From: Bacteroidota bacterium
GTDB lineage: Bacteria > Bacteroidota > Bacteroidia > Bacteroidales > VadinHA17
Length of the DNA: 33,932 nucleotides
Reading direction: 5' to 3'
Assembly (NCBI GenBank): GCA_003250475.1
Contig: QKGI01000078.1
Coordinates: forward strand, 1 to 33,932
The notes under the pieces were generated by a model. It had not been told where the DNA came from and made no database searches. It saw only the letters and a list, made by a program, of their open reading frames with translations. Positions 1 through 7,818 of the stretch are shown here, piece after piece. The translations under genes and the position numbers were made by a program. How positions within the stretch are numbered: position 1 is the stretch's first letter; each line of letters begins with the position of its first letter.

Positions 1-690
1 GTGGTCGAGATAGTGGCCGAACGGGGTGCAGAGGTCAAGTACAGTACTGTACAGAACTGGTATCCCGGCGACAAGGATGGTAAAGGAGGTATCTTTAACT
101 TCGTCACCAAGCGCGGGATGTGCAAGGGTGATGATTCAAAGATCTCATGGACCCAGGTGGAGACAGGCTCAGCCGTCACATGGAAGTACCCGTCATGTAT
201 CCTCAGGGGAGACAACAGCGTAGGCGAGTTCTATTCCGTGGCTGTCACCAACAACTACCAGCAGGCTGACACCGGGACAAAGATGATCCATATAGGAAAG
301 AACACCAGGAGTACCATCGTGTCAAAGGGTATCTCTGCCGGCTTCGGCCAGAACAGCTATCGCGGACTGGTGAAGGTGCTGGGTAAGGCTGAAGGAGCAC
401 GTAACTTTTCGCAGTGTGACTCACTGCTGCTTGGAGACAAATGCGGGGCACACACCTTCCCCTACATAGAGGTGGACAACCCGTCGGCTGTGGTGGAGCA
501 CGAAGCCACCACCTCGAGGATAGGCGAAGACCAGATATTCTACTGTAACCAGAGGGGAATATCCACAGAGGATGCCATAGGACTGATTGTCAATGGTTAT
601 GCCCGCGAAGTCATCAATAAGCTGCCGATGGAGTTCGCCGTGGAAGCGCAGAAACTGCTGCAGATAAGCCTTGAAGGCAGTGTTGGTTAA
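1..690 (+). CDS. sufB: SufB, Fe-S cluster scaffold subunit (C-terminal part; 5' end outside window)
   Basis: This is the C-terminal half of SufB, the scaffold subunit of the cytoplasmic SufBCD complex that assembles [4Fe-4S] clusters. The reading frame is open at base 1. The GTG there lies inside the protein, because full SufB is about 470-495 residues and only 229 are visible. The visible part carries the family core: a [13 protein letters not shown] stretch, the [20 protein letters not shown] block and [13 protein letters not shown]. Cys139 and Glu168 of the fragment are 29 residues apart, the same spacing as Cys405 and Glu434 of E. coli SufB, which I recall as residues needed for cluster assembly. 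sufC starts 25 nt downstream in the same direction, so this is the head of the visible suf operon. Confidence 0.96.
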   Translation: MVEIVAERGAEVKYSTVQNWYPGDKDGKGGIFNFVTKRGMCKGDDSKISWTQVETGSAVTWKYPSCILRGDNSVGEFYSVAVTNNYQQADTGTKMIHIGKNTRSTIVSKGISAGFGQNSYRGLVKVLGKAEGARNFSQCDSLLLGDKCGAHTFPYIEVDNPSAVVEHEATTSRIGEDQIFYCNQRGISTEDAIGLIVNGYAREVINKLPMEFAVEAQKLLQISLEGSVG

Positions 691-715
691 TAAAAGATTA
701 TAGTACAGACAAAAT

Positions 716-1513
716 ATGAACAGCGAATTTTTAATACAGATAAAGGAACTTAAAGCCTCAATTGATAATAAGGAGATCCTCAAGGGTGTCAGCCTTGAGG
801 TAAAACCCGGAGAGATACATGCCATCATGGGTCCCAACGGCAGCGGCAAGAGTACCCTTGCCAATGTGCTGACCGGTCGTGAGATAGCGAAAGTAACTCA
901 TGGCACGGTGGTCTTTGAGGGCAAGGACCTTCTTGGTATGTCACCGGAAGAGAGAGCACGCGAAGGTATCTTCCTTTCCTTCCAGTATCCGATAGAGATA
1001 CCGGGTGTAAGCATGGTCAACTTCATGAAGACGGCTATCAATGAGCAGCGTAAGCACAGGGGGCTGGAACCGTTGTCAGCTTCCGACTTCCTGCGCCTGA
1101 TGCGTGAGAAGAAGGAGCTTGTGGAGATAGACTCTGCCCTGACGAACAGGAGTGTCAACGAGGGCTTTTCGGGAGGAGAGAAGAAAAAGAACGAGATCTT
1201 CCAGATGGCTATGCTCGAACCGAGACTTGCGCTCCTGGATGAGACAGACTCAGGGCTGGACATAGACGCTCTCAGGATAGTGGCCAACGGCGTCAACAAA
1301 ATACGCAGGCCCGATACTTCTGTGATCGTCATTACCCACTACCAGAGACTGCTTGACTATATAGTACCTGATTTTGTACATGTGATGTACGACGGGCGGA
1401 TTGTAAGATCGGCAGGACCGGAACTGGCTCTCGAGCTAGAGGAGAGAGGATACGACTGGATAAGGAAAGAAGCAGACGTCAGCGAAGAGACATGGACTAC
1501 AGACCGGAAGTAA
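716..1513 (+). CDS. sufC: SufC, Fe-S assembly ABC-type ATPase
   Basis: SufC is the soluble ABC ATPase that drives conformational change in the SufBCD scaffold; it is not a transporter. The 265 residues match the family length. Visible motifs are Walker A GPNGSGKST (39-47), the ABC signature FSGGEKKKNE (151-160), Walker B LALLDETDSGLD (171-182, Asp175/Glu176) and the switch His208 in ITHY. The ETDSGLD form after Walker B is typical of SufC. The ATG at 716 follows sufB by 25 nt and gives the usual N-terminus just before the first strand. The 3' end overlaps the sufD start by 22 nt, which implies tight translational coupling. Confidence 0.97.
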   Translation: MNSEFLIQIKELKASIDNKEILKGVSLEVKPGEIHAIMGPNGSGKSTLANVLTGREIAKVTHGTVVFEGKDLLGMSPEERAREGIFLSFQYPIEIPGVSMVNFMKTAINEQRKHRGLEPLSASDFLRLMREKKELVEIDSALTNRSVNEGFSGGEKKKNEIFQMAMLEPRLALLDETDSGLDIDALRIVANGVNKIRRPDTSVIVITHYQRLLDYIVPDFVHVMYDGRIVRSAGPELALELEERGYDWIRKEADVSEETWTTDRK

Positions 1514-2850
1514 TAAAAGCTCTGACGGAGCTATGGTCCGGCAGCTATAAGACATTCCTGAAGGACTCTCCCGATATCTATAACAGGTACCGTGCCGGTG
1601 CCTTTGACGATTTCCTGCGTATGGGTATCCCCGACAGGAAAAACGAAGCCTATAAATACACCAACCTGGAGAAGTCGTTCGGGTACAGGTACGAGAAATA
1701 CTATTCACCCGTTCCTGCGGATTTCAAGGAGGCGGAGAAATTTCACTGCGAGGTCGAGGATCTCGATGTGTGGAATATGGTATTGCTCAATGGTTTTTTC
1801 CCTCACGGTGAAGAGGGGCTGGTGATGCTACCGGGAGGCATCTGGGTAGGAAGCATGAAGGCAGCTGCTAAACAGTTCCCTGCCCTGGTTGAAAAGCACT
1901 ATAACAAATATGCCAGTAATGAAAACGACGGGCTGGTGCCCCTGAACACGGCACTGGCCTCTGACGGGCTCTTTCTTTATGCCCCCCGTAAAACGTCATA
2001 CACCAAGCCGATACAGATTGTCAACCTGCTTCACTCCGACAAGGATATCTTTGCCCAGGACCGTAACCTGGTCATCGTCGAGGAGGGAGCCCAGCTATCG
2101 CTGCTGGTATGTGACCATGCACTTTCGCCGCAACACTACCTTACCAATACGGTGACAGAGGTCTTCGTGGGACAGAACGCCCGATTCGAGATCATCAGGG
2201 TACAGAACCAGCATAACAACTCCGGGAAGATAACCCACACCTTCATCCACCAGGAACGTGACAGCTACGCCTCGTCGAACAACATCACACTACACGGCGG
2301 GCTGGTACGGAATGCCACCTGGCACAGCCTGGAGGGTGAGAACAGCGAGACACACAGCTATGGTCTCTTCTTCGCCGACAAGCAGCAACATGTTGCCAAC
2401 TTCGTGAAGGTTGACCACGCAGCACCCAATTGTAACAGCACCCAGCTATTCAAGGGTGTACTGGATGATAATTCGAGCGGGGCTTTTAACGGACGGATCA
2501 TGGTGCACCAGAACGCCCAGAAGACTAACGCGTACCAGAGCAACAACAACATCATCCTCTCAGACACAGCCAGGATGGACACCAAACCTCAGCTTGAGAT
2601 CTATGCCGATGATGTCAAGTGCAGCCACGGTGCCACTGTCGGTCAGCTTGATGAGGATGCCCTCTTCTATCTCCGCTCCCGCGGGATAGATGAACATGAG
2701 GCAAAGCTGATGCTCATGTTCGGTTTTGCCCATGATGTGATCAAGAATATATCTATCGAAGCACTGCGTGACCGGATAGACAACCTTGTTCTGCAGCGTC
2801 TCCGCGGCGAACTGTCGCGATGTGCCTCGTGCGCCATACAATGCAACTGA
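1492..2850 (+). CDS. sufD: SufD, Fe-S scaffold partner subunit
   Basis: SufD pairs with SufB in the SufBC2D complex and takes part in building clusters. The 452-residue protein has a helical N-terminal region with an RKNEAYKYTNL segment and a C-terminal right-handed beta-helix core. The CSHGATVGQLDEDALFYLRSRGI region is diagnostic; His379 in it corresponds to E. coli SufD His360, part of the SufB/SufD cluster-forming interface. It starts inside the end of sufC. The last residues form a Cys-rich tail, RCASCAIQCN, with three cysteines, which I do not associate with the E. coli or Bacillus proteins. The 3' end runs to the sufS start region, so the two genes overlap or abut depending on which sufS start is used. 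Confidence 0.96.
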   Translation: MDYRPEVIKALTELWSGSYKTFLKDSPDIYNRYRAGAFDDFLRMGIPDRKNEAYKYTNLEKSFGYRYEKYYSPVPADFKEAEKFHCEVEDLDVWNMVLLNGFFPHGEEGLVMLPGGIWVGSMKAAAKQFPALVEKHYNKYASNENDGLVPLNTALASDGLFLYAPRKTSYTKPIQIVNLLHSDKDIFAQDRNLVIVEEGAQLSLLVCDHALSPQHYLTNTVTEVFVGQNARFEIIRVQNQHNNSGKITHTFIHQERDSYASSNNITLHGGLVRNATWHSLEGENSETHSYGLFFADKQQHVANFVKVDHAAPNCNSTQLFKGVLDDNSSGAFNGRIMVHQNAQKTNAYQSNNNIILSDTARMDTKPQLEIYADDVKCSHGATVGQLDEDALFYLRSRGIDEHEAKLMLMFGFAHDVIKNISIEALRDRIDNLVLQRLRGELSRCASCAIQCN

Positions 2851-2858
2851 ATGATATA

Positions 2859-4085
2859 ATGAAGCTTTCAAAAAGCATTGAAGAAATACGGTCCGACTTC
2901 CCTATCCTGTCGACAAAGGCATACGGGAAGCCGCTCGTATATCTTGATAACGGCGCCACCACCCAGAAGCCTGAACAGGTCATCAGGGTTATTAATGAGC
3001 TCTACAGGACTACCAACGCCAACGTGCACAGGGGTGTTCATTACCTCTCCGACAGGGTATCAGAGCGCTATGAAGCCGCACGTGAGACTGTCAGGGCATT
3101 TATCAACGCACAGAAAAAAGAGGAGATAATCTTTACAGCCGGCACCACCGCATCAATCAACGCAGTAGCATTCTCCTTCGGTGAAAGGTTCGTCGGCAAA
3201 GACGACGAGATTATCATCAGCGGCATGGAACATCATGCCAATATAGTTCCCTGGCAGATGCTCTGCCAGAGGAAGTCGGCCAGGCTGAAGGTCATACCCT
3301 TTTCAGACGACGGTATCCTCGACCTTGAGTCCTTCCGTGGCATGCTCACCGGGCGAACACGGATAGTGGCAGTGGCACACGCCTCCAATGTACTCGGTAC
3401 CGTCAACCCGGTCAGGGAGATAGTCAGGGAGGCACACAGCCATGGCATACCTGTGCTGGTCGACGGTGCCCAGGCCATACAGCACGGCATAGTCGATGTG
3501 ACCGATATCGGCTGTGACTTCTATGTCTTCTCCGGGCATAAGGTGTACGGTCCCAACGGCATAGGTGTGCTGTATGGGAAGGAGGAACTCCTTAATGAAA
3601 TGCCTCCTTACCAGGGAGGGGGAGACATGGTTGCCAGTGTCACCTTTGAAAAAACCACGTACAATGACCTGCCATTCAGGTTCGAGGCTGGTACAACCAA
3701 CTTTACGGGAGCAATAGGAATGGCCGCCGCCCTCGACTATCTCTCTGCCCTCGGCCGTCAGGCTGTGGCAGAAAGGGAACAGGCCCTGCTGGCCAGGGCA
3801 ACAGCAGGACTATCATCTGTGGGTGGTCTTCGCATTTATGGAACAGCCCCGGACAAGGTGTCTGTCATCTCTTTCCTTATCGGAGGGTTACACCCCTATG
3901 ACACCGGCATGATACTTGACAAGATGGGTATAGCCGTTAGAACAGGTACGCATTGCGCCCAGCCCCTGATGGAACGGTACGGCATAACAGGAAATATAAG
4001 AGCCTCGATAGCGTTTTACAACACTGATGAAGAGATCGATGCGCTGGTGAGTGGTGTAAGGAAAACAGTTGAGATGCTGGCATGA
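2859..4085 (+). CDS. sufS: SufS, PLP-dependent cysteine desulfurase
   Basis: SufS is a class II cysteine desulfurase that takes sulfur from cysteine and passes it as a persulfide to SufE. Three in-frame ATGs exist, at 2820, 2841 and 2859. I choose 2859 because it gives 408 residues and the N-terminus KSIEEIRSDFPIL seen in the family; the two earlier ATGs lie inside sufD. With this start the PLP lysine is Lys228 (SGHKVYGPNG) and the catalytic cysteine is Cys366 (RTGTHCAQP), close to E. coli SufS Lys226 and Cys364. The YLDNGATTQKP and GMEHHANIVPW blocks are also family hallmarks. sufE follows after about 10 nt. Confidence 0.96.
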   Translation: MKLSKSIEEIRSDFPILSTKAYGKPLVYLDNGATTQKPEQVIRVINELYRTTNANVHRGVHYLSDRVSERYEAARETVRAFINAQKKEEIIFTAGTTASINAVAFSFGERFVGKDDEIIISGMEHHANIVPWQMLCQRKSARLKVIPFSDDGILDLESFRGMLTGRTRIVAVAHASNVLGTVNPVREIVREAHSHGIPVLVDGAQAIQHGIVDVTDIGCDFYVFSGHKVYGPNGIGVLYGKEELLNEMPPYQGGGDMVASVTFEKTTYNDLPFRFEAGTTNFTGAIGMAAALDYLSALGRQAVAEREQALLARATAGLSSVGGLRIYGTAPDKVSVISFLIGGLHPYDTGMILDKMGIAVRTGTHCAQPLMERYGITGNIRASIAFYNTDEEIDALVSGVRKTVEMLA

Positions 4086-4095
4086 ATATTTGATT

Positions 4096-4521
4096 ATGAC
4101 ATTAAACAAGATACAGGATCAGATCATTGAGGAGTTTGCTGTTTTCAGCGACTGGATGGAGAGGTATGAGTATCTCATCGAACTGGGCAGGTCTCTGCCC
4201 CCCTTTGACGAGACGCACAAGACCCCGGAGTACCTCATTGAAGGCTGCCAGAGCAGGGTGTGGTTATACCCTGCATATGAAGACGGGGTGATTACCTTCA
4301 CTGCAGAGAGCGATGCCCTCATCACACGCGGCATAGTGGCTCTCCTCATAAGAGTCTTCTCAGGCCACACTCCTGATGAGATTCTCGGCGCTGACATCTA
4401 TTTCATCGAAAAGATAGGCCTGCGGGAGAACCTCTCCCCGACCCGTTCAAACGGCCTTCTTGCCATGATGAAGCAGATGCGGCTTTATGCCCTTGCATAC
4501 AAATCAAAACAGGAACGTTGA
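4096..4521 (+). CDS. sufE: SufE, sulfur-acceptor protein
   Basis: SufE accepts persulfide sulfur from SufS and delivers it to the SufBCD scaffold. The frame is open from 4069, but the ATG at 4096 removes a segment overlapping sufS and gives a 141-residue protein of normal SufE size. With this start the acceptor cysteine in IEGCQSRVW is Cys51, the same number as in E. coli SufE. The fold start is recognisable (IEEFAVFSDWMERYEYLIELG), as is the YLIEGCQS loop. The stop codon overlaps the next ATG in a TGATG arrangement, which suggests coupled translation with the sufT-like gene. Confidence 0.95.
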   Translation: MTLNKIQDQIIEEFAVFSDWMERYEYLIELGRSLPPFDETHKTPEYLIEGCQSRVWLYPAYEDGVITFTAESDALITRGIVALLIRVFSGHTPDEILGADIYFIEKIGLRENLSPTRSNGLLAMMKQMRLYALAYKSKQER

Positions 4522-4841
4522 TGAACACTCAAGAGATACAAGAGACTGAAGCACGAATTGTCGGAGTGCTTAAAAGTATCTTTGACCCCGAGATACCGGT
4601 AAATATTTACGACCTTGGACTTATATACGAGGTCAGGGTAGACGAGGAACAGATAGCGCATATCACCATGACGCTCACCGCCCCAAACTGCCCAATGGCT
4701 GAGGATCTCGTTGAAGAAGTAAAGTACAAGGTTGCCGGTATCAGAGGGGTTAAGGACTGTGATCTCAACCTGACGTTTAGTCCGCCGTGGGACCGCAGCA
4801 TGCTGACTGACGAAGCCAAACTTGAATTAGGATTACTCTGA
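4521..4841 (+). CDS. sufT: SufT-like DUF59/MIP18-family Fe-S maturation protein
   Basis: This is a 106-residue DUF59 (MIP18/PaaD-like) protein. Members called SufT help maturation of [4Fe-4S] proteins, and its place in the suf operon supports that role. Visible hallmarks are the DPEIPVNIYDLGLIY segment near residues 20-35, MTLTAPNCPMAEDL with conserved Cys57, and a C-terminal LTFSPPWD(R). The ATG at 4521 shares one base with the sufE stop; a TTG at 4518 would add one residue. queG follows after 10 nt. The gene name is by family and context; other DUF59 proteins act as PaaD subunits, but no paa genes are present here. Confidence 0.88.
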   Translation: MNTQEIQETEARIVGVLKSIFDPEIPVNIYDLGLIYEVRVDEEQIAHITMTLTAPNCPMAEDLVEEVKYKVAGIRGVKDCDLNLTFSPPWDRSMLTDEAKLELGLL

Positions 4842-4851
4842 GACAGTAGCT

Positions 4852-5805
4852 ATGACTGACGCACGTAAAATAGCGCTTACCTGGAAGATCCACGAAAGCC
4901 TGAAGGCTGAAGGATTCGATATTACCGGTATTGCCCAGGCTTCACCACATCACGAAGACAGCCAGCATATCAGTGAATGGATCGGAGCCGGAAAGAACGG
5001 CACGATGTCATATCTTGAAAGAAACCTCGATAAACGCGGTGACATAACCACCCTTGTTGAAGGAGCAAAGTCAGTGATCGTTGCAGGACTGCGCTACTAC
5101 AGCAACGAGGTTCCCGCCGGCGAGGATAACTACTTCGTCAGCCGTTATGCCAGGGTTAAAGATTACCACGTGGTGATACAGGAGAAGCTTGACAGGGTGC
5201 AGAAAATCATTAAGAAGGAAGTCCCTGACGCAGTATCCAGGGTATTCTGTGATGCCGGGCCCCTGACTGAAAAGGCCTGGGCCATCCGTGCAGGACTGGG
5301 ATGGCGGGGACGTCATAGTATGGTTATAAACAAGGATATCGGATCGTTCTTTTTTCTGGGTGAGATTGTCACCACTGTAGAGTTCCTGTATGATGACACC
5401 TCGGCCAGGGATCGCTGTGGCGATTGCACGCTCTGTACCGAGGCCTGTCCTACAGGTGCCATATGTGAAGACCGGACAATAGATGCTCGTCGCTGCATCT
5501 CATACCTTACGATAGAACATGAGGGAGAGCTGCCTGAAGAGTTCAGGGGCCTGACAGAAAACATAATCTTTGGCTGCGACAGGTGCCAGGAGGTATGCCC
5601 CTGGAACAACAAAGCCGTTCCATACACCGACAAGGAACTTGCTCCAGAGATTCCTGTCACATCGCTGACAAGAACAGACTGGCTGAACATGACTCCTGAA
5701 GACTTCAAGAAGACATTCAAAATGTCACCGATAAAACGGACCGGCTATAAGATGATCAGGAGAAATATCGATTTTATAAATTATTCCTCACCTGAAAAGG
5801 GGTGA
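4852..5805 (+). CDS. queG: Epoxyqueuosine reductase QueG
   Basis: QueG reduces epoxyqueuosine to queuosine in the wobble base of GUN tRNAs, using cobalamin and two [4Fe-4S] clusters in the cytoplasm. The 317 residues include the N-terminal cobalamin-binding region with CDAGPLTEKAW, where Asp134 matches the catalytic Asp134 that I recall for the Streptococcus thermophilus enzyme. The ferredoxin-like cluster motifs are C189xxC192xxC195xxxC199P and C242xxC245xxxC249P. The protein ends without the C-terminal HEAT-like extension found in longer QueG proteins. It is the last gene of the suf transcript, so an Fe-S client appears to be made together with its assembly machinery. Its 3' end overlaps the convergent phosphodiesterase gene by 18 nt. 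Confidence 0.95.
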   Translation: MTDARKIALTWKIHESLKAEGFDITGIAQASPHHEDSQHISEWIGAGKNGTMSYLERNLDKRGDITTLVEGAKSVIVAGLRYYSNEVPAGEDNYFVSRYARVKDYHVVIQEKLDRVQKIIKKEVPDAVSRVFCDAGPLTEKAWAIRAGLGWRGRHSMVINKDIGSFFFLGEIVTTVEFLYDDTSARDRCGDCTLCTEACPTGAICEDRTIDARRCISYLTIEHEGELPEEFRGLTENIIFGCDRCQEVCPWNNKAVPYTDKELAPEIPVTSLTRTDWLNMTPEDFKKTFKMSPIKRTGYKMIRRNIDFINYSSPEKG

Positions 5806-6999
5806 TATTCTGTCACGGTTACCATCATTAGGCGCCGGGTTCAGACCCATGATGTCCGTCACGATATTATAGACATCAATATTAAAGAGGGTATCTGCGG
5901 CGAACCCTCTCCTGAAAGCGGGCCCTTCAGCGTAAAAGATGGCGTGCATATCTCTCCATTTCCAGTCGTAACCGTGGTCACCCTTCGAGTAACGACCCGG
6001 CTCAGGCCTCAGCCCGGCAGTCCAGCCGGGATCCGCAATCAGCACCACTGCAGGTATGCGCGGATGGGTTCCGTAATGCAGGTAGGGAGGCAGATCTTCT
6101 TTACGGTAAGCCTTCATACCGTGTTGCAGATTGAGATAATAAAGAACACTATCTGTCATCCCTTCGACAGGTTCAACTGCCCAAACAGGGTTTCCTCCGT
6201 ATATCCTCCTCACCATCGCCTGGGGTAGTGTATCCATGATATAATTGTACCTGGATTCGTCTACTGCACCCATGCCATGGTCTGACAGAACGATGAGGTT
6301 AATATCTTTTGCATGAGGCAGGGAGGCAATACCTGTGCGGAGCGTTCCGACCAGGCTGTCAAGGCTCCTGACAACAGCGCCTGTTTCAGGTGAGACAGGG
6401 CCATATGTATGGCTTGTTGCATCCGGCTCCTCGAAATAAAGAGTGATGAAATGAGGCCTTCTTTCCGCAGGAAGGGAGAGCCACTTCAGCACCGTGTCAA
6501 CACGGTCACCGAAAGGAACCTCATCATCATAGGTCTTCCAGTAGTCGGGATGAATACCCTCTATTGGCGCCTCAGAGCCTACCCAGTAGAAAGAGGCTGA
6601 CTTAACTCCCTGTTTATGAGCAGTAACCCATATCGGCTCCCCTCCGTAAAAGTCGCCATCCGAGACCATGGCACGGTCACCGATACGATATACAAGGTCA
6701 AGATCAGGGGCGTAGAAGCTGTTGTTCACCAGCCCGTGATGATCAGGATAGAGCCCGGTGGCAATAGTGTAGTGATTAGGGAAAGTCTTGGTGGGGAACG
6801 AGGGTATCAGTCTCCCGGCCATCACCCCTTTAGCAGCTATGTCATCAAGCACAGGGGTGCCGTAGATAGAATCATAATCCCACCTGAAGGCATCAAGTGA
6901 CACCATGACCACATACGGGGTATCAGTCTTCTCTTTATTACAGCCAGTAAAAGAAAGAATTGCTGGAAGCAGGGCAATCAAATATCTGTTAAGTCTCAT
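5788..6999 (-). CDS. NPP-type nucleotide pyrophosphatase/phosphodiesterase lipoprotein (alkaline phosphatase superfamily)
   Basis: This is a 403-residue two-metal hydrolase of the alkaline phosphatase superfamily, closest to the NPP family that cleaves nucleotide phosphodiesters and pyrophosphates. The N-terminus has a lipoprotein signal with lipobox SFTGC (Cys20), so it is probably anchored in a membrane facing the periplasm or cell surface. The metal and catalytic residues are visible: Asp36 (SLDAF), nucleophile Thr72 and Asn75 in PTKTFPNH, Asp193 and His197 in EEPDATSHTYG, Asp240 and His241 in LSDHGMG, and a late KGDHGYD histidine. The TGLYPDHHGL block is typical of the family. Substrate is unknown; phospholipid or nucleotide phosphodiesters are both possible. 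Confidence 0.9.
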   Translation of the reverse strand: MRLNRYLIALLPAILSFTGCNKEKTDTPYVVMVSLDAFRWDYDSIYGTPVLDDIAAKGVMAGRLIPSFPTKTFPNHYTIATGLYPDHHGLVNNSFYAPDLDLVYRIGDRAMVSDGDFYGGEPIWVTAHKQGVKSASFYWVGSEAPIEGIHPDYWKTYDDEVPFGDRVDTVLKWLSLPAERRPHFITLYFEEPDATSHTYGPVSPETGAVVRSLDSLVGTLRTGIASLPHAKDINLIVLSDHGMGAVDESRYNYIMDTLPQAMVRRIYGGNPVWAVEPVEGMTDSVLYYLNLQHGMKAYRKEDLPPYLHYGTHPRIPAVVLIADPGWTAGLRPEPGRYSKGDHGYDWKWRDMHAIFYAEGPAFRRGFAADTLFNIDVYNIVTDIMGLNPAPNDGNRDRISPLFR

Positions 7000-7081
7000 C
7001 AGGGATGGATATTGTTTTCAGCATTGAAAATAATAACAATTTTTAATTTCAGATGTTCCTCAGGATTAATGAAATTCCAGC

Positions 7082-7089
7082 TAATTTTG
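7082..7089 (+). promoter_or_regulatory. Candidate Bacteroidota -7 promoter box for the isochorismatase-fold gene
   Basis: TAATTTTG fits the Bacteroidota TAnnTTTG -7 consensus and lies 22 nt before the ATG at 7112, in the AT-rich gap between two divergent genes. I see no clear -33 TTG partner, so this is a consensus match only. Confidence 0.4.
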
Positions 7090-7111
7090 AGTTAATGTTA
7101 AAACCTGCATT

Positions 7112-7681
7112 ATGAAACAGATACTGTTATCACTGGTACTGATATCAATGCTCGGTGTTGCCGTAGCGCAACCGCACTATGCGCTTCTGGTAATTGACAT
7201 CCAGGATTTTTATTTCCCGGGAGGACGATCGGAGCTTGTTAACCCGGCCATTGCTGCCGGGAAGGCTACAGAAGCCGCCGCTCATGCCAGGGCAGAAGGA
7301 CAGCCGGTGATATACATAAAACATCAGGCATCATCAGGGATGGAGATCAATGATATTGTCAGGCCCGCCCCGGGTGATGCTGTCTTTGTCAAGAAAGAGG
7401 TAAACAGCTTTCTCGGGACCGCACTGAAGGAACATCTTGACAGTCTGGGTACCGACACACTGGTGATCTGCGGGATGCAGACGCACATGTGCGTGGAGGC
7501 AGCCGTGCGTGCCGCACATGATCTCGGATACCGGGTTATCCTTCTGCACGATGCCTGTGCCACACGTAACCTGACGTATGGTGACCGCGAGGTGAGCGCT
7601 GCCGATGTGCACGCATCGACGCTGGCGACACTCAAAAGCTATTCCCAGGTTATCTCCGTAAAGGAATGGACCGGGAATTGA
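7112..7681 (+). CDS. Secreted cysteine hydrolase, isochorismatase-like fold
   Basis: A 189-residue isochorismatase-superfamily hydrolase with a Sec signal peptide (residues 1-20, cleavage after AVAQ). The family hydrolyses amides or vinyl ethers such as nicotinamide, N-carbamoyl compounds or isochorismate. The Asp-Lys-Cys catalytic set is visible: Asp29 (LLVIDIQDF), a Lys at 94-95 (FVKKEVNSF) and Cys127 (GMQTHMCVEAA). The THMCVE cysteine motif with the preceding VICGMQ strand is characteristic. The signal peptide is unusual, because most nicotinamidases and isochorismatases are cytoplasmic, and it points to periplasmic substrates. The substrate cannot be read from the sequence. The divergent neighbour is the NPP-type lipoprotein; both may act on nucleotide-derived compounds outside the cell, which is inference. 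Confidence 0.87.
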   Translation: MKQILLSLVLISMLGVAVAQPHYALLVIDIQDFYFPGGRSELVNPAIAAGKATEAAAHARAEGQPVIYIKHQASSGMEINDIVRPAPGDAVFVKKEVNSFLGTALKEHLDSLGTDTLVICGMQTHMCVEAAVRAAHDLGYRVILLHDACATRNLTYGDREVSAADVHASTLATLKSYSQVISVKEWTGN

Positions 7682-7745
7682 TCCGTATGTGAATTGCATT
7701 AAAAAGACCACCATTCTTTCATACCCTGCCGGCTATCACAGACCC

Positions 7746-7783
7746 TCAGACCTTCAGACATCAGACCTTCAGACCTTCAGACC
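7746..7783. repeat. Short tandem repeat tract, five TCAGAC units
   Basis: The hexamer TCAGAC begins at 7746, 7754, 7761, 7769 and 7777, with 7-8 nt periodicity and CT mostly filling the gap (unit CTTCAGAC). The tract lies between convergent genes and is followed by a T-rich stretch. It is too short and too regular for CRISPR and looks like a microsatellite. Confidence 0.8.
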
Positions 7784-7818
7784 TTTTTATAACCTCTGCA
7801 CGCAGGCCATGGAAAGCG

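Noticed and set aside
1-3. GTG at base 1 as the real start of sufB
   Set aside because: The visible protein begins mid-domain and is about half the normal SufB length, so the gene is cut by the window edge.
7746-7783. CRISPR array
   Set aside because: Units are 7-8 nt with no spacers, so it is a simple tandem repeat.
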